Assembly (NCBI GenBank): GCA_013368375.1
Contig: JAACJP010000039.1
Coordinates: 343,501 to 407,500, forward strand
Reading direction: 5' to 3'
From: Tricholomella constricta
Lineage: Eukaryota; Basidiomycota; Agaricomycetes; Agaricales; Lyophyllaceae
Length of the DNA stretch: 64,000 bases
The notes below the pieces were generated by a model. It did no database searches, had not been told where the DNA came from, and was given only the letters and a program-made list of their open reading frames with translations. Of this stretch, positions 1 through 10,759 are shown one piece after another. The position numbers and the translations under genes were made by a program. Position 1 is the first letter of the stretch. Every line of letters starts with the position of its first letter.

Positions 1-1347
1 GAGGCGATCAATAGCCAACGAGCGACAAGCGACAGTGCGAAGAGTGCGATTGTCATCTTGGAGACATTCGCTTTTTTACACCCCGAGAACATACGAGAAG
101 ACATTTTTCAACGGGCTGCTGAATCCAGTTTCAAAGACCCTGCAAACCTTCCATTTCCTCTGACGCTCGACAAACACAATAAATGGGATCCCCTCTTCTT
201 CAACGAAGGCATAGAAATACTACTGTCATACTCCCTCATTCGGCGCGGAGGAGTGAGAAGATCTTATGCCGTGCATCGCCTGGTGCATAATTGGAGCCGG
301 GACAGGATGGAACTAATCGACCAGGTGAACAAATGCATCGCTGCGAAGCGCATCCTGGTGCGTTCGATTTCATTGGGCGACACGAGCCAGGAGTATGCGT
401 TTCGTCGCGCAATCCTCCCACACATCAAGGCGAACCGCCTGTACGCGCTTGAAGCCAACGCGCCGCGGTCCTTCGACGATGACGAGTTCAACAAATACTG
501 GCGCGTGTATTTCGACAACGGCTATGGGAAGGACGCCGAAGACATGATTTCTCGCGCAGTTGAATGGCGCGCAGCTACATACGGGCCTGAGGATCCTAGA
601 ACGTTTGACAGCCAGGATAGGTTGGTGGTGGCGTACCACCTGCTCGAAGAGTGGGACAAGGCCGAGAAACTTGGGGTGGCGCTTGTCGAGGGGCGGAAGA
701 GGGTTATGGGTCCGGAACATGTCAGCACACTTGGGACCATGTCCAACCTGGCATTGACCTATAAGAGTCAGCGAAAACCCAGGGAGGCGGAGAAGCTGGG
801 ATTAGAGGTGTTGAGGATCAATACGAAAATATTGGGCCCTGAACATCCTGATCTCTTGCCGACGATGAACAACCTCGCATCGACGTACGCTGATCTCGAA
901 CAATGGCAGGATGGCGAACCGCTGGCGCTCAGGGCAATAGAAATGACCAAGTCAACGGTTGGGGCGGATCATCCCAGAACTGTCATCAGAAAGCTCGTCC
1001 TGTTGCGGATTTACATCGGACAGGGAAGGCTGGACGTCGCGGAAGAGCTGGCGCTTGAGATATTGGGCATGAGTGAAGAGCTGTATGGATTGGACAATCC
1101 GATGACGCTGATGTGCATGTCCTACTTGGGCATGGTTTATTTCCATCAACGCAACACGGCGAAGGCTGTGGAGGTCATCGAACAGGCGTTGACAATAGGG
1201 CAGGCCGTGCTGGAACCTGATCATCCGGACCTTTTGAGATTCCAAGTGAACCTCGAGCATCTGCGACGGCAAAAGACCGAGGACGTAGTGGGTACTGCTG
1301 GAGAGGATTCAAAGGACGAATTTGTATATCGTCGGTGGAATACCTAG
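1..1347 (+). CDS. NLR-like protein, C-terminal part (winged helix + TPR repeats), 5' truncated by window
   Basis: The frame is open from base 1, so the true start and any nucleotide-binding domain lie outside the window. The first ~120 residues resemble the winged-helix segment that follows NB-ARC in fungal NLR proteins (FLHPENIREDIF, then SLIRR...YAVHRLVHNW). From about residue 165 come roughly five 42-residue tetratricopeptide repeats of kinesin-light-chain type, each carrying the G-P-E/D-H-P/x-T/L linker (for example GPEHPDLLPTMNNLASTYAD). In such proteins TPRs sense or bind partners and the NB-ARC part oligomerises; many fungal members act in self/non-self recognition, but the role here is inferred. 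No intron is needed. Stop TAG at 1345-1347. Confidence 0.8.
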   Translation, partial: EAINSQRATSDSAKSAIVILETFAFLHPENIREDIFQRAAESSFKDPANLPFPLTLDKHNKWDPLFFNEGIEILLSYSLIRRGGVRRSYAVHRLVHNWSRDRMELIDQVNKCIAAKRILVRSISLGDTSQEYAFRRAILPHIKANRLYALEANAPRSFDDDEFNKYWRVYFDNGYGKDAEDMISRAVEWRAATYGPEDPRTFDSQDRLVVAYHLLEEWDKAEKLGVALVEGRKRVMGPEHVSTLGTMSNLALTYKSQRKPREAEKLGLEVLRINTKILGPEHPDLLPTMNNLASTYADLEQWQDGEPLALRAIEMTKSTVGADHPRTVIRKLVLLRIYIGQGRLDVAEELALEILGMSEELYGLDNPMTLMCMSYLGMVYFHQRNTAKAVEVIEQALTIGQAVLEPDHPDLLRFQVNLEHLRRQKTEDVVGTAGEDSKDEFVYRRWNT

Positions 1348-1943
1348 TCACGAGCATACTAGTCGTGTCACAATACAGCGCATTAATCCCGAGGATAAAA
1401 TGTAGTACAGGTGTATCGAGCGTCAAGAAGTTAGAAGGGGTACTTTCAGCGGGGGGGAAAGAAAGGAATTTTTTTTTTTAGCAAACACTGTAGACGCAAT
1501 ATCAGGATGCCTGATGGAAGATATGCAAATACGTTCCAATGGCTTCCAAGCGAAGTAACGCAGACCCAGATCCTACGCAAGCCAAGGCACTTGGTGAGGT
1601 TTGCCTGTGGAACCGTAAACTATACTTACTTGTGTACTATTACGACTCAAAGCCGCATTACCCTTGTTATACCTACTTGAGCTGGGCACAGAGACGTTGC
1701 AGATTCTCACCTCGCAGCAGAGGGAGGAAATGTTCACGTCGAAGCGAAGGCGTCATGCGAGATGGACTGCCATGTTGAGGAGCTTGCAAGCATGGATTTC
1801 CAATTCAGCTCATGAAAGTTACGCAGACAAATGTACACATGTTGTACATTGAACCTAGGGACGCGGTCAAACAAGCACTGCTGATTAGGTATGAAGACGA
1901 CAGACCATAATGATCGAAAAGAACTGCTGATCGAGGTATGACT
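1348..1943. other. intergenic, no gene seen
   Basis: Short open frames here show no family resemblance. A G-run and T-run near 1449-1480 is low complexity and may include the 3' end of the TPR gene. Both flanking genes end toward this interval. Confidence 0.5.
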
Positions 1944-2903
1944 TCACTTGCTAGCCTTCTTTTTGGATGCCTCCTTCTCCTTCTTGGCTGCTTCCTTGGC
2001 TGCTTCTGCTTTCGCGATCTCGTGGGCGGTGTCATTGAGACCTAGTCTGTTCCTGGCAATCTGAAAATGGCGTAAGACAACGAAGAGAGGTAGGAAATAC
2101 AGTTTATACTCACCTCTATCGCGTAAAACTAGGGATATTCATTTTTAAGTGTGAGGCAATGTAAGTAGATGAGGACGTGGCTTACCTGCATCCGCATGAC
2201 TGAGATTGAGATGAAATATCAATACCCGATGGGTGTAGGTGAGATCGTGAACGTACCGAATATCGTGTTGGTCTCTTCGTATTCCTGTCTCGCGTCTGTA
2301 CGAATCAAGCAGCCGAAATTGTGCTCCTTCACTTTCTTCTCGTACCTGGCACGAAAGGGTAAGACCATTGCTAGTATTAGCATGGAAGGTACGTACATTT
2401 GAATGAATGTCCGCCAGCGTTTCTTTCCATCCTCGCTCTTCATCCATTCTTCGTCCAGTTTGATGAGCTTGGCATTGTCATTCTCAGAGAACTCGGGGAA
2501 GAATTCTATTGTGTGGTTAAAAATCTCTTCGTCGAATCTGCAAGGCATGAGCATGAGCGATACGTATAAAAAATGTCTCACGCACTTTGTCAATTTGAGT
2601 TCCCGAGGAGGGACCTTCTCCATGAGATTCCAGTACGTCTACGTAGCATCATCAGCGGGCCTCATCATCACCTTACGCGTTGTCAGTCACACACCTGAGC
2701 CTGCTCAACCGCCTTGACAGCAAACCTCAAGAAAAGAGACACGTCAGCTCGAGAGCGAGATTTTAGCCGCATAGGATATCAGGATCGACACTTACTGCTT
2801 CTCAATCTAGGCACAGCTCCTCGTAAGCTTCGACCAGTACCAGATTTCCACTGCTTACCTCCATAAGATTCTGCGCGTTCTGGGGATCGAATTTTCCTGC
2901 CAT
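1944..2903 (-). CDS. PBDC1: PBDC1 family protein (YPL225W-like)
   Basis: Nine exons join into exactly 516 coding bases (171 residues): 2859-2903, 2796-2806, 2695-2725, 2586-2638, 2397-2537, 2257-2345, 2186-2199, 2114-2128, 1944-2060. The product starts MAGKFDPQNAQNLMEIEKQF, continues with LMEKVPPRELKLTKFDEEI and KKRWRTFIQMYEKKV, then NFGCLIRTDA, and ends in a lysine/alanine-rich tail (KKEKEASKKKASK). These are the hallmarks of the PBDC1 (polysaccharide biosynthesis domain-containing 1) family. Length fits the family. Work on the yeast homologue points to a chaperone-like role with nascent translation factor eEF1A; that is family knowledge, not visible here. Three exons are only 11, 14 and 15 bases long. 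Confidence 0.9.
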
Positions 2904-3463
2904 GGTGATTGTATGTGAAAGAGATGCGGTTAGGAACGATGATGTGGCAGGAACTCGGTACTCTCAACAGCCTCCGTATGGCTCACTGCAGACTTGAAGT
3001 GCATGTGACCCCTGCTGATTCTCTCGATTATCTAATCGAGATCAATACGATGATCGATCATTTGTCTATATTCGCAGGAACCTCGCCATTGCGCGCTGGT
3101 GCGCTAAATCACGACAGAAGCTTAGTATCGTACAAGATCATCCATTGGACGAGGGAAATAGTCGAGCCTCGGCTTGAAGTAGTTGAGATGTGATGTGCTT
3201 CAAAGTGGTCAAATCTAATCTGAATTAACTGATGCCCATCAGCAACCCACAGGGTCAGAAGAGGTCAGAAGATTGTCGATCGCATCTAATACCTGTGTTC
3301 ATCTCGACAGGTCTGGAATTGTTCCGCCTCAAAACAAGGATCCCCTCTATTCTCTCAAAATCCATCGGTAGTCTTTAGTGTGGTAATTGGAGGTTTGAGG
3401 AGCCTTTTGAGAAGCTCAGGTCGTTTCGCAGCAACATAACCGATGTTCACCTTGAAGTCAAAG
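2904..3463. other. intergenic, no gene seen
   Basis: Upstream flank of the PBDC1 gene. Open frames are short and unlike any family I know. Promoter elements are presumably here but none stands out. Confidence 0.4.
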
Positions 3464-5276
3464 TTACGGGGCGAGGAAGCATGATGCGCTTAGAGCCAAT
3501 TTTGGTAGTGAGTGGGCTCTTGTTACATCAAGGACGCCGTACATTTTGGTCTCGTGAGGTCTGCAAAAAAACAATGGCGGATTCACTGGACAGATGTATC
3601 TTTGTGAATACTCATATATAGTCATCCGCCGAGCACAGACAAATGTGATATTGAGGTCAGGGTGTGTTTCCGCGAAATTCCAGTCCTCGCGTTCGGCCAA
3701 TGTTTTGGCTGCACAGTAGCCTCCACATAAGAATAGCAAGGAGGCTGTCGACCAAATCCAGCATCGTCTTATCGACCGACTTAGAACTGGTCCTTACTGA
3801 TCTCAAGTACCTGCTCTACGCGTTGAATATCGATAGGCGTTCCCTCAAAGCCATATTTCGGCGGTGTCATCTTTGTGAGCCTGTTCTGGGGCTCTGGCCT
3901 GCTGTCCTCCTTGATGTGGTCGAGGGCGGCCTTGGCGTCAAAGCCGTGAGATGAGGCGATGAAAATACACTTGCGACCGCAGAGAGTGTGGGTGGGGATG
4001 TGAACGCGAGGACGTGGCCTTGACGACATCGCGGACGACCACTTTGAGCGACAAGAACTTACCGGAAGAAGACAGAGGTCCGTAAACAGCGCCTAGTAAT
4101 CGGAGGTCTGCAAGGTGAACATCTCCGCCACAAGTATGGCGGGTTGACTGCAATGCGGAAAAAAGTGGGATGTAAGAGGGTCTGGCCGTCATACATCGGA
4201 CATACGCGTGGTGATGTCCAAGTGGGGAAGAAGCTCGCCTAAAACCTTCTCAGCTAGAGTTCAGCGGAACAATAGGTGTCCATGTTGGTGTCAGCTAAGG
4301 TACCTTCTTGGGAAAACGGCTACCCACGCTGGGAGGACGGGTAAGTACTCGGAAACACATAATAATCCAAACGGACCTTTGTCGGTGAAGGAGTTGGCGG
4401 TATTAAATACGGTCATGGTCGTGTGACGACGGTACACTTGATACCAACCTTCTCAACCTGGTGAATGACATTCAATGTTCCAATGCTTGCGCAGTGGACG
4501 ATAGATATACGAGATGCAGAACAGATCGCAGCGTCGGCACCCTTCAACGTATCGGGGGATTGGTCGGTGCTTATTTCGGAGAGTCCGACGGCCTGAGAAT
4601 CTATCCCCAATTCTCGCATATTTCTTCTTGAAATCGGCCATCTTGAGCCCAGGAGCGGCGCTGTATTCAAGAATGGGTAAAGTTTGAGCTGTATAGAGGA
4701 GGAAGACACGTTCTAACACGATATCTTTAGTTCAACAGCTGGAGCACAATGTGAGATTTTAATCTAGAAGCTCTGAGGTGGTGGATTGGCAAACTGCCGA
4801 TCAACAATGAAGACAACTGCTCACAAGTACCAAACCAATCATCGTGGGTGTGTGTATAAGGTCTTTCCGGGTTTCGAAGAGGTCTATATGGCCAGGAGTG
4901 ATCACAAATTCCTGAAACTCGACAAGGAAGTTGTCAAATAGACTAGCGGCAAGGACACCCCAGAGACCATAGTAGTCGGTACCAACAAGACAGACGACCG
5001 AGTAGTTCATTCACGGATACATTTTCTCATGTCCAGGTTTCTATCCATCGTGGTGGGAGGAGGCAAGAGATGGCCGTGCGTGGGAATGTTCGAAATTTGT
5101 GGCTTGCCCATGTACAGTATTAGACTGATCAGTTGTTTTTCGCCTGTCTTCAAATTTTCTAAGACGTGATAACTGGGATTACTTCCGTTCAATGACTCCC
5201 CGATCTCAATGGAAACTAAACGCGCCCAGACGTCCGTATTCACCTCATTTAACAGGTTCTTACCTTTGATTACCAC
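3464..5276 (-). pseudogene. scrambled remains of NAD(P)-dependent epimerase/dehydratase (reductase) genes
   Basis: Several blocks of the extended short-chain dehydrogenase family (dihydroflavonol/cinnamoyl reductase type) occur on this strand but in disturbed order and frame. Read 5' to 3': a block near 5276-5100 with IKGKNLLNEVNTDVWARL; a block at 4719-4413 with EYSAAPGLKMADFKKKYA, then in another frame LKGADAAICSAS and GTLNVIHQVEKVGIKC; a C-terminal block at 4029-3785 (FDAKAALDHIKE, RLTKMTPPKYGFEGTPIDIQ); and after it the YxxxK block (YCAAKTLAEREDWNFAETHP) at about 3715-3650, which should precede the C-terminal block. Frameshifts and a premature stop (ISKDQF*) separate them. The glycine-rich NAD-binding start was not found. 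I read this as decayed tandem copies; a badly interrupted single gene is less likely. Confidence 0.6.
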
Positions 5277-6553
5277 TTTTCTTTAGACTTGAGGCGCTCG
5301 AGGCGTTTATTCGATCACAAAGAGCATTGCTTGCCCGCACACAGTCCGACATAACACGACTCGAACATCTCAAGAGCGATGCCACTTCCCGACCGACCCA
5401 TTTCATGGAGAATCTCGACGACGAGGTGTGTCCTGCAAGTTCCTTATCCGAACGCACGTTAACAACGCCTGTCAGTTCAAAGAAAGCACATTCCGGCTCA
5501 GCGACCAATGTGACGCTCAGCTTGCTTTGCCACCCAACATCGATTGGACTGTATACGAAGCTCATGGTGCGTCATTTCATACTAGCTTCATGTGAGCGGC
5601 GAATGACACTTTTGGGCGGCCCAGATCCTAGCGCCTTGCAAAGCCTCACTTCCAACGCCCGGCAGAAATATGAGCAGAGGAACAAGCCTTGCCTTTACCA
5701 GCGCTCTGAGCTTTCCGAACTTCAAAAATTCGTCAAGGATGCCCGGCGCACTATAGTTGACCCCGTCCTCGCGATCTTCGAATGCATGTCCGAGCCAGAG
5801 GAAGAACCAGAGGAGAAGCTAGACCCCGAAGAGGCTAGAAGAGAGCGGGAAAGAGAGAAGCTGCGCCAGTTGAAGAAGCGCAAGATCCAGACATGGGGCG
5901 GCCTGAAGCTGCCTTCTGCCCATGCTCGTGGGTTATCGGGCGTGTTCATCCGTCACGATGTCGAGGATGAGAGCCTAGAGGTTGACGTAACGCTGGAGGA
6001 TCGCCGTGACTGTACCAGCACGCCACCGGCATCCGCCATGGACGTCGACACACCTTCGACGTCCGTCATCACGGCCTCGTCAACCTCAAGGCCTGCCACC
6101 GAAAGACCTCCTTCAGTATCCAAACTCCCCCGCAGTCGTCGACCATCGAACAAGGCTCAATATCAATCCGAGAAAAAGGCGAAATCGGCATCCATTCCTG
6201 CGAAACGCAAAGCGAAAGTCTCCGCACCCGCTGAGCATGAACCGCTTCGTGAAGCAGCAGCAGCAGCATCCAAGCCACGAGGAGCCGACAAGCCGAAACC
6301 CGAGACCTATAAACAGGCTTGGTCGGTGTCCGAACAACACCTGCTAGAACAATTGCTCGAACAGATACCAGAAGGAGAGAAAAATCGGTTCGTCATCTTG
6401 TCATTTTATTTAGCATCGTACTAATGCCTGCCCATATTCAGCTGGCAGAAAATTTCTCGTGCGATGAATGGAAGGCGGACTCCGAGGCAGGTGGCGAGTC
6501 GTGTGCAGAAGTATTTTGAGAAGCTGAAGCGCTTTGGAGTTGAGGATGGATGA
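5209..6553 (+). CDS. SANT/Myb-domain protein, ZZZ3-like
   Basis: Five exons: 5209-5231, 5287-5425, 5476-5566, 5625-6387, 6442-6553. The start METKRAQ is chosen because it gives a 55-base intron in the right phase to LEALEAFIRSQRALLARTQ. The middle is acidic and coiled (REREREKLRQLKKRK) and then Ser/Pro/Lys-rich and probably disordered. The C-terminus is a single Myb/SANT domain split by the last intron: WSVSEQHLLEQLLEQIPEGE then WQKISRAMNGR and RQVASRVQKYFEKLKRFG. This arrangement matches the SANT domain of ZZZ3, an ATAC-complex histone reader in animals; the ZZ zinc finger is not present here. Likely nuclear. Exon 1 overlaps the antisense pseudogene edge. Confidence 0.8.
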
Positions 6554-6726
6554 ATATCAGCTTCCTATACATACTACGTGAATCGATGTACGCCTGTGGC
6601 TATAGCTCCATGAAAGAATCTTGAGGCCAAACCTGACATGAAGTGACTTGTCACACCTCATCACAACGTGACGGATCGCGAGCGTGACACGATTCTCGCG
6701 ATTTGTCCTTTTTCCTTACCACCACG

Positions 6727-9700
6727 ATGGCCGTTGAGCATCTCATGGCTGCCGACGAAGTCATCGAAATCTCCTCCGAGGAATCTGATTCTGACCCAAT
6801 TATTGACAGGCGCGCTATCTTTCAACCAGTCATCAGCAGAGTCGTGGATGCATTAGGCGGTCATGAAGGCGGCACGTACAGAATGGGAGACGAGGTCAAC
6901 GGCTGTCTGAAGGATTTAAAAAAGCTATGGCGGAAGGATGACACTGACGACGAGCGCACTGTGGCTCGTATCTTCTGGGAAACTCGTGTCTTGTCGAATG
7001 ACCTCATTCCTATCCTCCTGGCGACAGCTGGAAAAGGCCTAGTGGAGGACAAGCGCGCTATCGCGTGTGCGGATTTGATGACCGCCATGACTTGGCCTAT
7101 TGATATGGCGGAGGAGCTGAAAGAGCTCGACGATGAACTGGACAAGGGCACGGACTACACCCAGCTCTTGGAAAGTCACCTGCATTACAAGGCTGCGATT
7201 CTGAAGCCGGGAACTATGCAGGCTTTGTTCGGAATAGTCTTGCCACCTCTAGCCAAATCTCCGAAAGAGCGCCAGGAGCGGGATGGGCAGATTATCAACG
7301 TCGTTTTGCACTTGATACGGAATCTCGCATTCATCAAAGACTTACCGTTCAACACCCATCTCAGCTCGGACCAAGCGGAATTTTCTTCTCTCCAGGCTAA
7401 ACTGATATGCGCTCTTTCGGAAACGCACATGCTACAGCTGCTTCTCACTATCGCCGCAAATACCGCTAGAGATCCGCTCTTGGATAGTTGGAATACGCTC
7501 GTGCTTGAAATTCTGTATCTCCTCTTTCGTGGCATAAAACCAACATCGTTAACGATAAACCAAGCTAAGGTCCGTATTTCCCGTGATCGTTCTTCGTAAT
7601 AGTCTGACGACGAACGAAACTAGCAATCTACAGAGACTTTACAGCGCCTTCTCGCTGTGGAAGACCGAACCCGGCGAGAACTCGCTCGAAAAGCTAATTC
7701 GCGCCATTCGCGCTTTGGGACCACCATCGCAGTCAAGTTGAATCCCAATAAGAAACCTCGGCCAGTCGGCGAGAACGACAACGGCAATGATGCTGACTCT
7801 GAAACGCCTCCTCTGGCTTCTCGGGCCTTTGTGCTGCACCGCCAGCAAGCTATCAGTCGCGAGTCAGGAAGTATCATGGACATAGCTAAGCGCCAGACGG
7901 CGAAGAAGGGAAATAAACTGGACGAGATGACGCGCGAAGATAACCTCTCCGTGGAAGCCAGGGTCATATTGCAAAACTTGGCAACCGAATTCGTAGAAGC
8001 CTGTTTCAATCGTGAGTTACTTTTTGTCAACCTGTGCTTTCAATTCTCCCATGTACATTCATTTCACAAGCTTTTCTCTCTGTACTCCTCAAAGACATCC
8101 GTTCCGAGAGAGCCAAGATCACAGAAAAAGACAATCTTCGCCTCTTATTCGTCACTAAATGGTTCTTGGAATTCTTCCTCTCGATGCGCGCCAAACATAA
8201 GGCCAAAGAGGGTGAAGGACGGTGGGGCTTCGGATTGATCGCAGAAGTCACAGAACGGGCGTGGATTGTCTGGGTCCTGAAAAGGATGCGAGAAGCAGTC
8301 GAGGAAAAGGTAAGTGCGAAAGACAGGTCACATTGACGCCATGTCCTCATGAATGTACTGCTCTACTCAGCCCAAGTTGTGGACCGAACTTCAAACGGGA
8401 ATTGAGTGCCTCACACAACTACTTCTTCTTATCGACAACATGTCTTCCGCCGACATTGCCGATCCTGCATTGAGGGAGGCCGCGGATGTCCTGCAGCAGC
8501 AGCTTATCTATAACGGGGAGATGCTAGACATTGCGTTTGAAAGCCTGCGTTCATACAAGACGGGAACGCAGTCGCTCGCATATTTGGATTCGAGTGTCCA
8601 TCTTGCCTACGCATTGTTGAAGATGTTAGAGAAGTGGAGCAAGGGGAAGGGTGGAGACATGTATGTAAGGAAGAAGAAGGCCAAGAAGCGAAGGAACCCC
8701 AAAGGTAAACCCGTCAAATGCAATCCTCATCCATTGTAATTTTTGACGCATGAAACAGGCTTGGGGGAAGAAGACGGAATACCTGACGTCGAAGAGGAGG
8801 TCGTGGAGGAGGAGGAAGTAGTCCAGGAGATCATGTTTACTTTCGAAGCTTTCGAAATGGTATGCCTCTTCCCTCTCCGCTGCCCACGTCCTGACGACAG
8901 CATGAACACTGCTAGAAATTTGCCCACGCCGACATCACGCATACACTCCTGACATACCTTGCACGTTACAAGGACTTCTCGTCATCGGAAAACATGCGGC
9001 GTGTTGTCAGCCTGATGCACCGGCAAGCTGTCAGAGCGAAAGCGGAAGGTTTGTATTTCAAGGTTTGTCAAATAGCTTTCTCGACGTGTGGCGGGGGGCG
9101 CTTAGGCTCAGTTGACCGTTGACCCCTTTTACGTAGGTCTCAAGTTTGGACCTGTTCAAAACGATTTTGGCCGATCAGAAGTCATTTCCACGGGAGCAAC
9201 CCTACAAGGACCTCGTGAACCTGATCACGTTCATTTTGCGGCAGTTCTTCAAGGCTCTTGCTGAAGAACCTTTCTTGGCGGTTGAGGTTCGTGTATTAGA
9301 TCTTGCGATGTGCTCGGGCGTACTTTATGCTCATAGTGCCAAACTGGTAGGCCTTCTTCCCTAAGAACCGCGGACACTGGAAACAGTTTTCTAGCTGGGA
9401 ACCGGAGGAGAATACGAAAAGAGAGAAGAAGACCGTGGAGGATACGCGATTTCCAGCTGATGTCGAAGTCAAGAAAGGGTATTCTTGGAGTGACCAACTT
9501 GGGATTGCAATCGCATCCCTCGTCGAAGCTGGTGAGGTGGAGCTCGTGAACTGGACAAAAGACGTATGTCGATGCAAGGACAACTCGCAGGCCACTAACT
9601 AACACATCTTTTGCATCAGATCTTGACTTTAGTTATCGCTCAACGTCAGAGGATTATCGATGAAACTGAATCCAGAATTGATGGAACTCTCGAAAGCGAT

Positions 9701-10759
9701 GATGATCTTGAAGCTACAGCAGCTTTGAGGCTCAAGGGGCCTTCGGCTGAGGCTATGGCTAAGATAACCGACTATCGTGAGTTCCGATGGAAGTCAAGGA
9801 AACTACCTGTTGATTTTAGTTCTAGTTATACCGTATTTGAGCGATGAGCAAGCAGACGCAGCGACAAAAAACCCGCAACTGAAGCTCCTGTTTCGACTCT
9901 CGAAATTCTTTATCCTGGACGAAGGTGAGCCTCGCTCCACGGTGCCTAGTCAATACCCTGTTGAGACAATCATTCATCTACAGATGCCGATGAACTGGAG
10001 TGGTACGTTCCCGCCGCTGTCATACCATCAGATCTTCGAAGCACCCTCGTCGTTATCGACCAGTTCTTGGAAACTCCTATCGACCTTGAGGGCAAGAAGG
10101 CTTCAGAGTTATTGGGCAAGAAGCGCCGCCGACGCCGCCGCCGACGCTCTCCTTCCCCTGACTCTGCTAATGACGCTGTGCTCGACGACGACGAACCTAA
10201 GCGGAAGATCAGGAAGGAAAAGAAGAAGAAAGAAAAGGAGCAATACAAATCCGCACAGTTCATCGAAGACAGTGACGAAGAGTACGGCGACATCGAAGCA
10301 TTCCTTGAAAAGGAAAAGGCAATGAGGGAAAGAACAGAGCGGGCGGCCGCCGCCTCGGGTGGGGCGCGAATAGGAACTATGAAAGCGCAGGGTACGAAGA
10401 AGAGACGAAGGAAAACTGGGAATAATTCTGTGAAGAAGAAACGGAAAGGCGAGCAGCCCACGAACCCCACAGAACACAACACGACGGACGGCGACACCTC
10501 GAATGTGACCGAGCATGAGGCGGCCGTCACTGATACTCCTCGCGACCCATCTCCCCTTCCTCCCCCTCGCCCGAGACCAAGGCCACTTGCCAAACGCGCT
10601 CCTTCCCCGTTCAGTTCCCCTTCGTCTGAAGGTCAGCGAAGACATCGGGAAAACAATGATGATCAGAAATCGCCGCCGGCTGCTGAAATGACGGGATCTA
10701 CTGGGCACGCTCAGCTTAGGCGAAGCCGGTTGATTATCTCAGATGAGGACGATGACTGA
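6727..10759 (+). CDS. TOF1: Tof1/Swi1/Timeless replication fork protection protein
   Basis: Eleven exons can be joined in frame: 6727-7569, 7645-8011, 8071-8309, 8371-8704, 8759-8859, 8916-9062, 9137-9286, 9351-9563, 9620-9776, 9820-9924, 9984-10759. The N-terminal TIMELESS domain is clear: GDEVNGCLKDLKKLWRKDDT, then VLSNDLIPILLAT, LIRNLAFIKDLP and later DRTRRELARKANSRHSRFGT. The middle (FVTKWFLEFFLSMRA, AFFPKNRGHWKQF) also fits. The tail is basic and acidic low complexity (KKRRRRRRRRSPSPDS; ends RLIISDEDDD). The family works with Csm3/Tipin and Mrc1 to pause and stabilise forks and signal the S-phase checkpoint in the nucleus. The ATG at 6727 is the first in frame after an upstream non-coding stretch. 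Length of about 1,150 residues is usual. Confidence 0.93.

Noticed and set aside
560..757. Small + frame inside the TPR gene
   Set aside because: Shadow of the TPR coding frame; low-information composition and no start context.
9970..10708. Two long - strand frames opposite the Tof1 3' exon
   Set aside because: They mirror the Arg/Lys/Ser-rich tail of the + gene and are rich in Phe/Ser/Arg with no domain; antisense artefacts.
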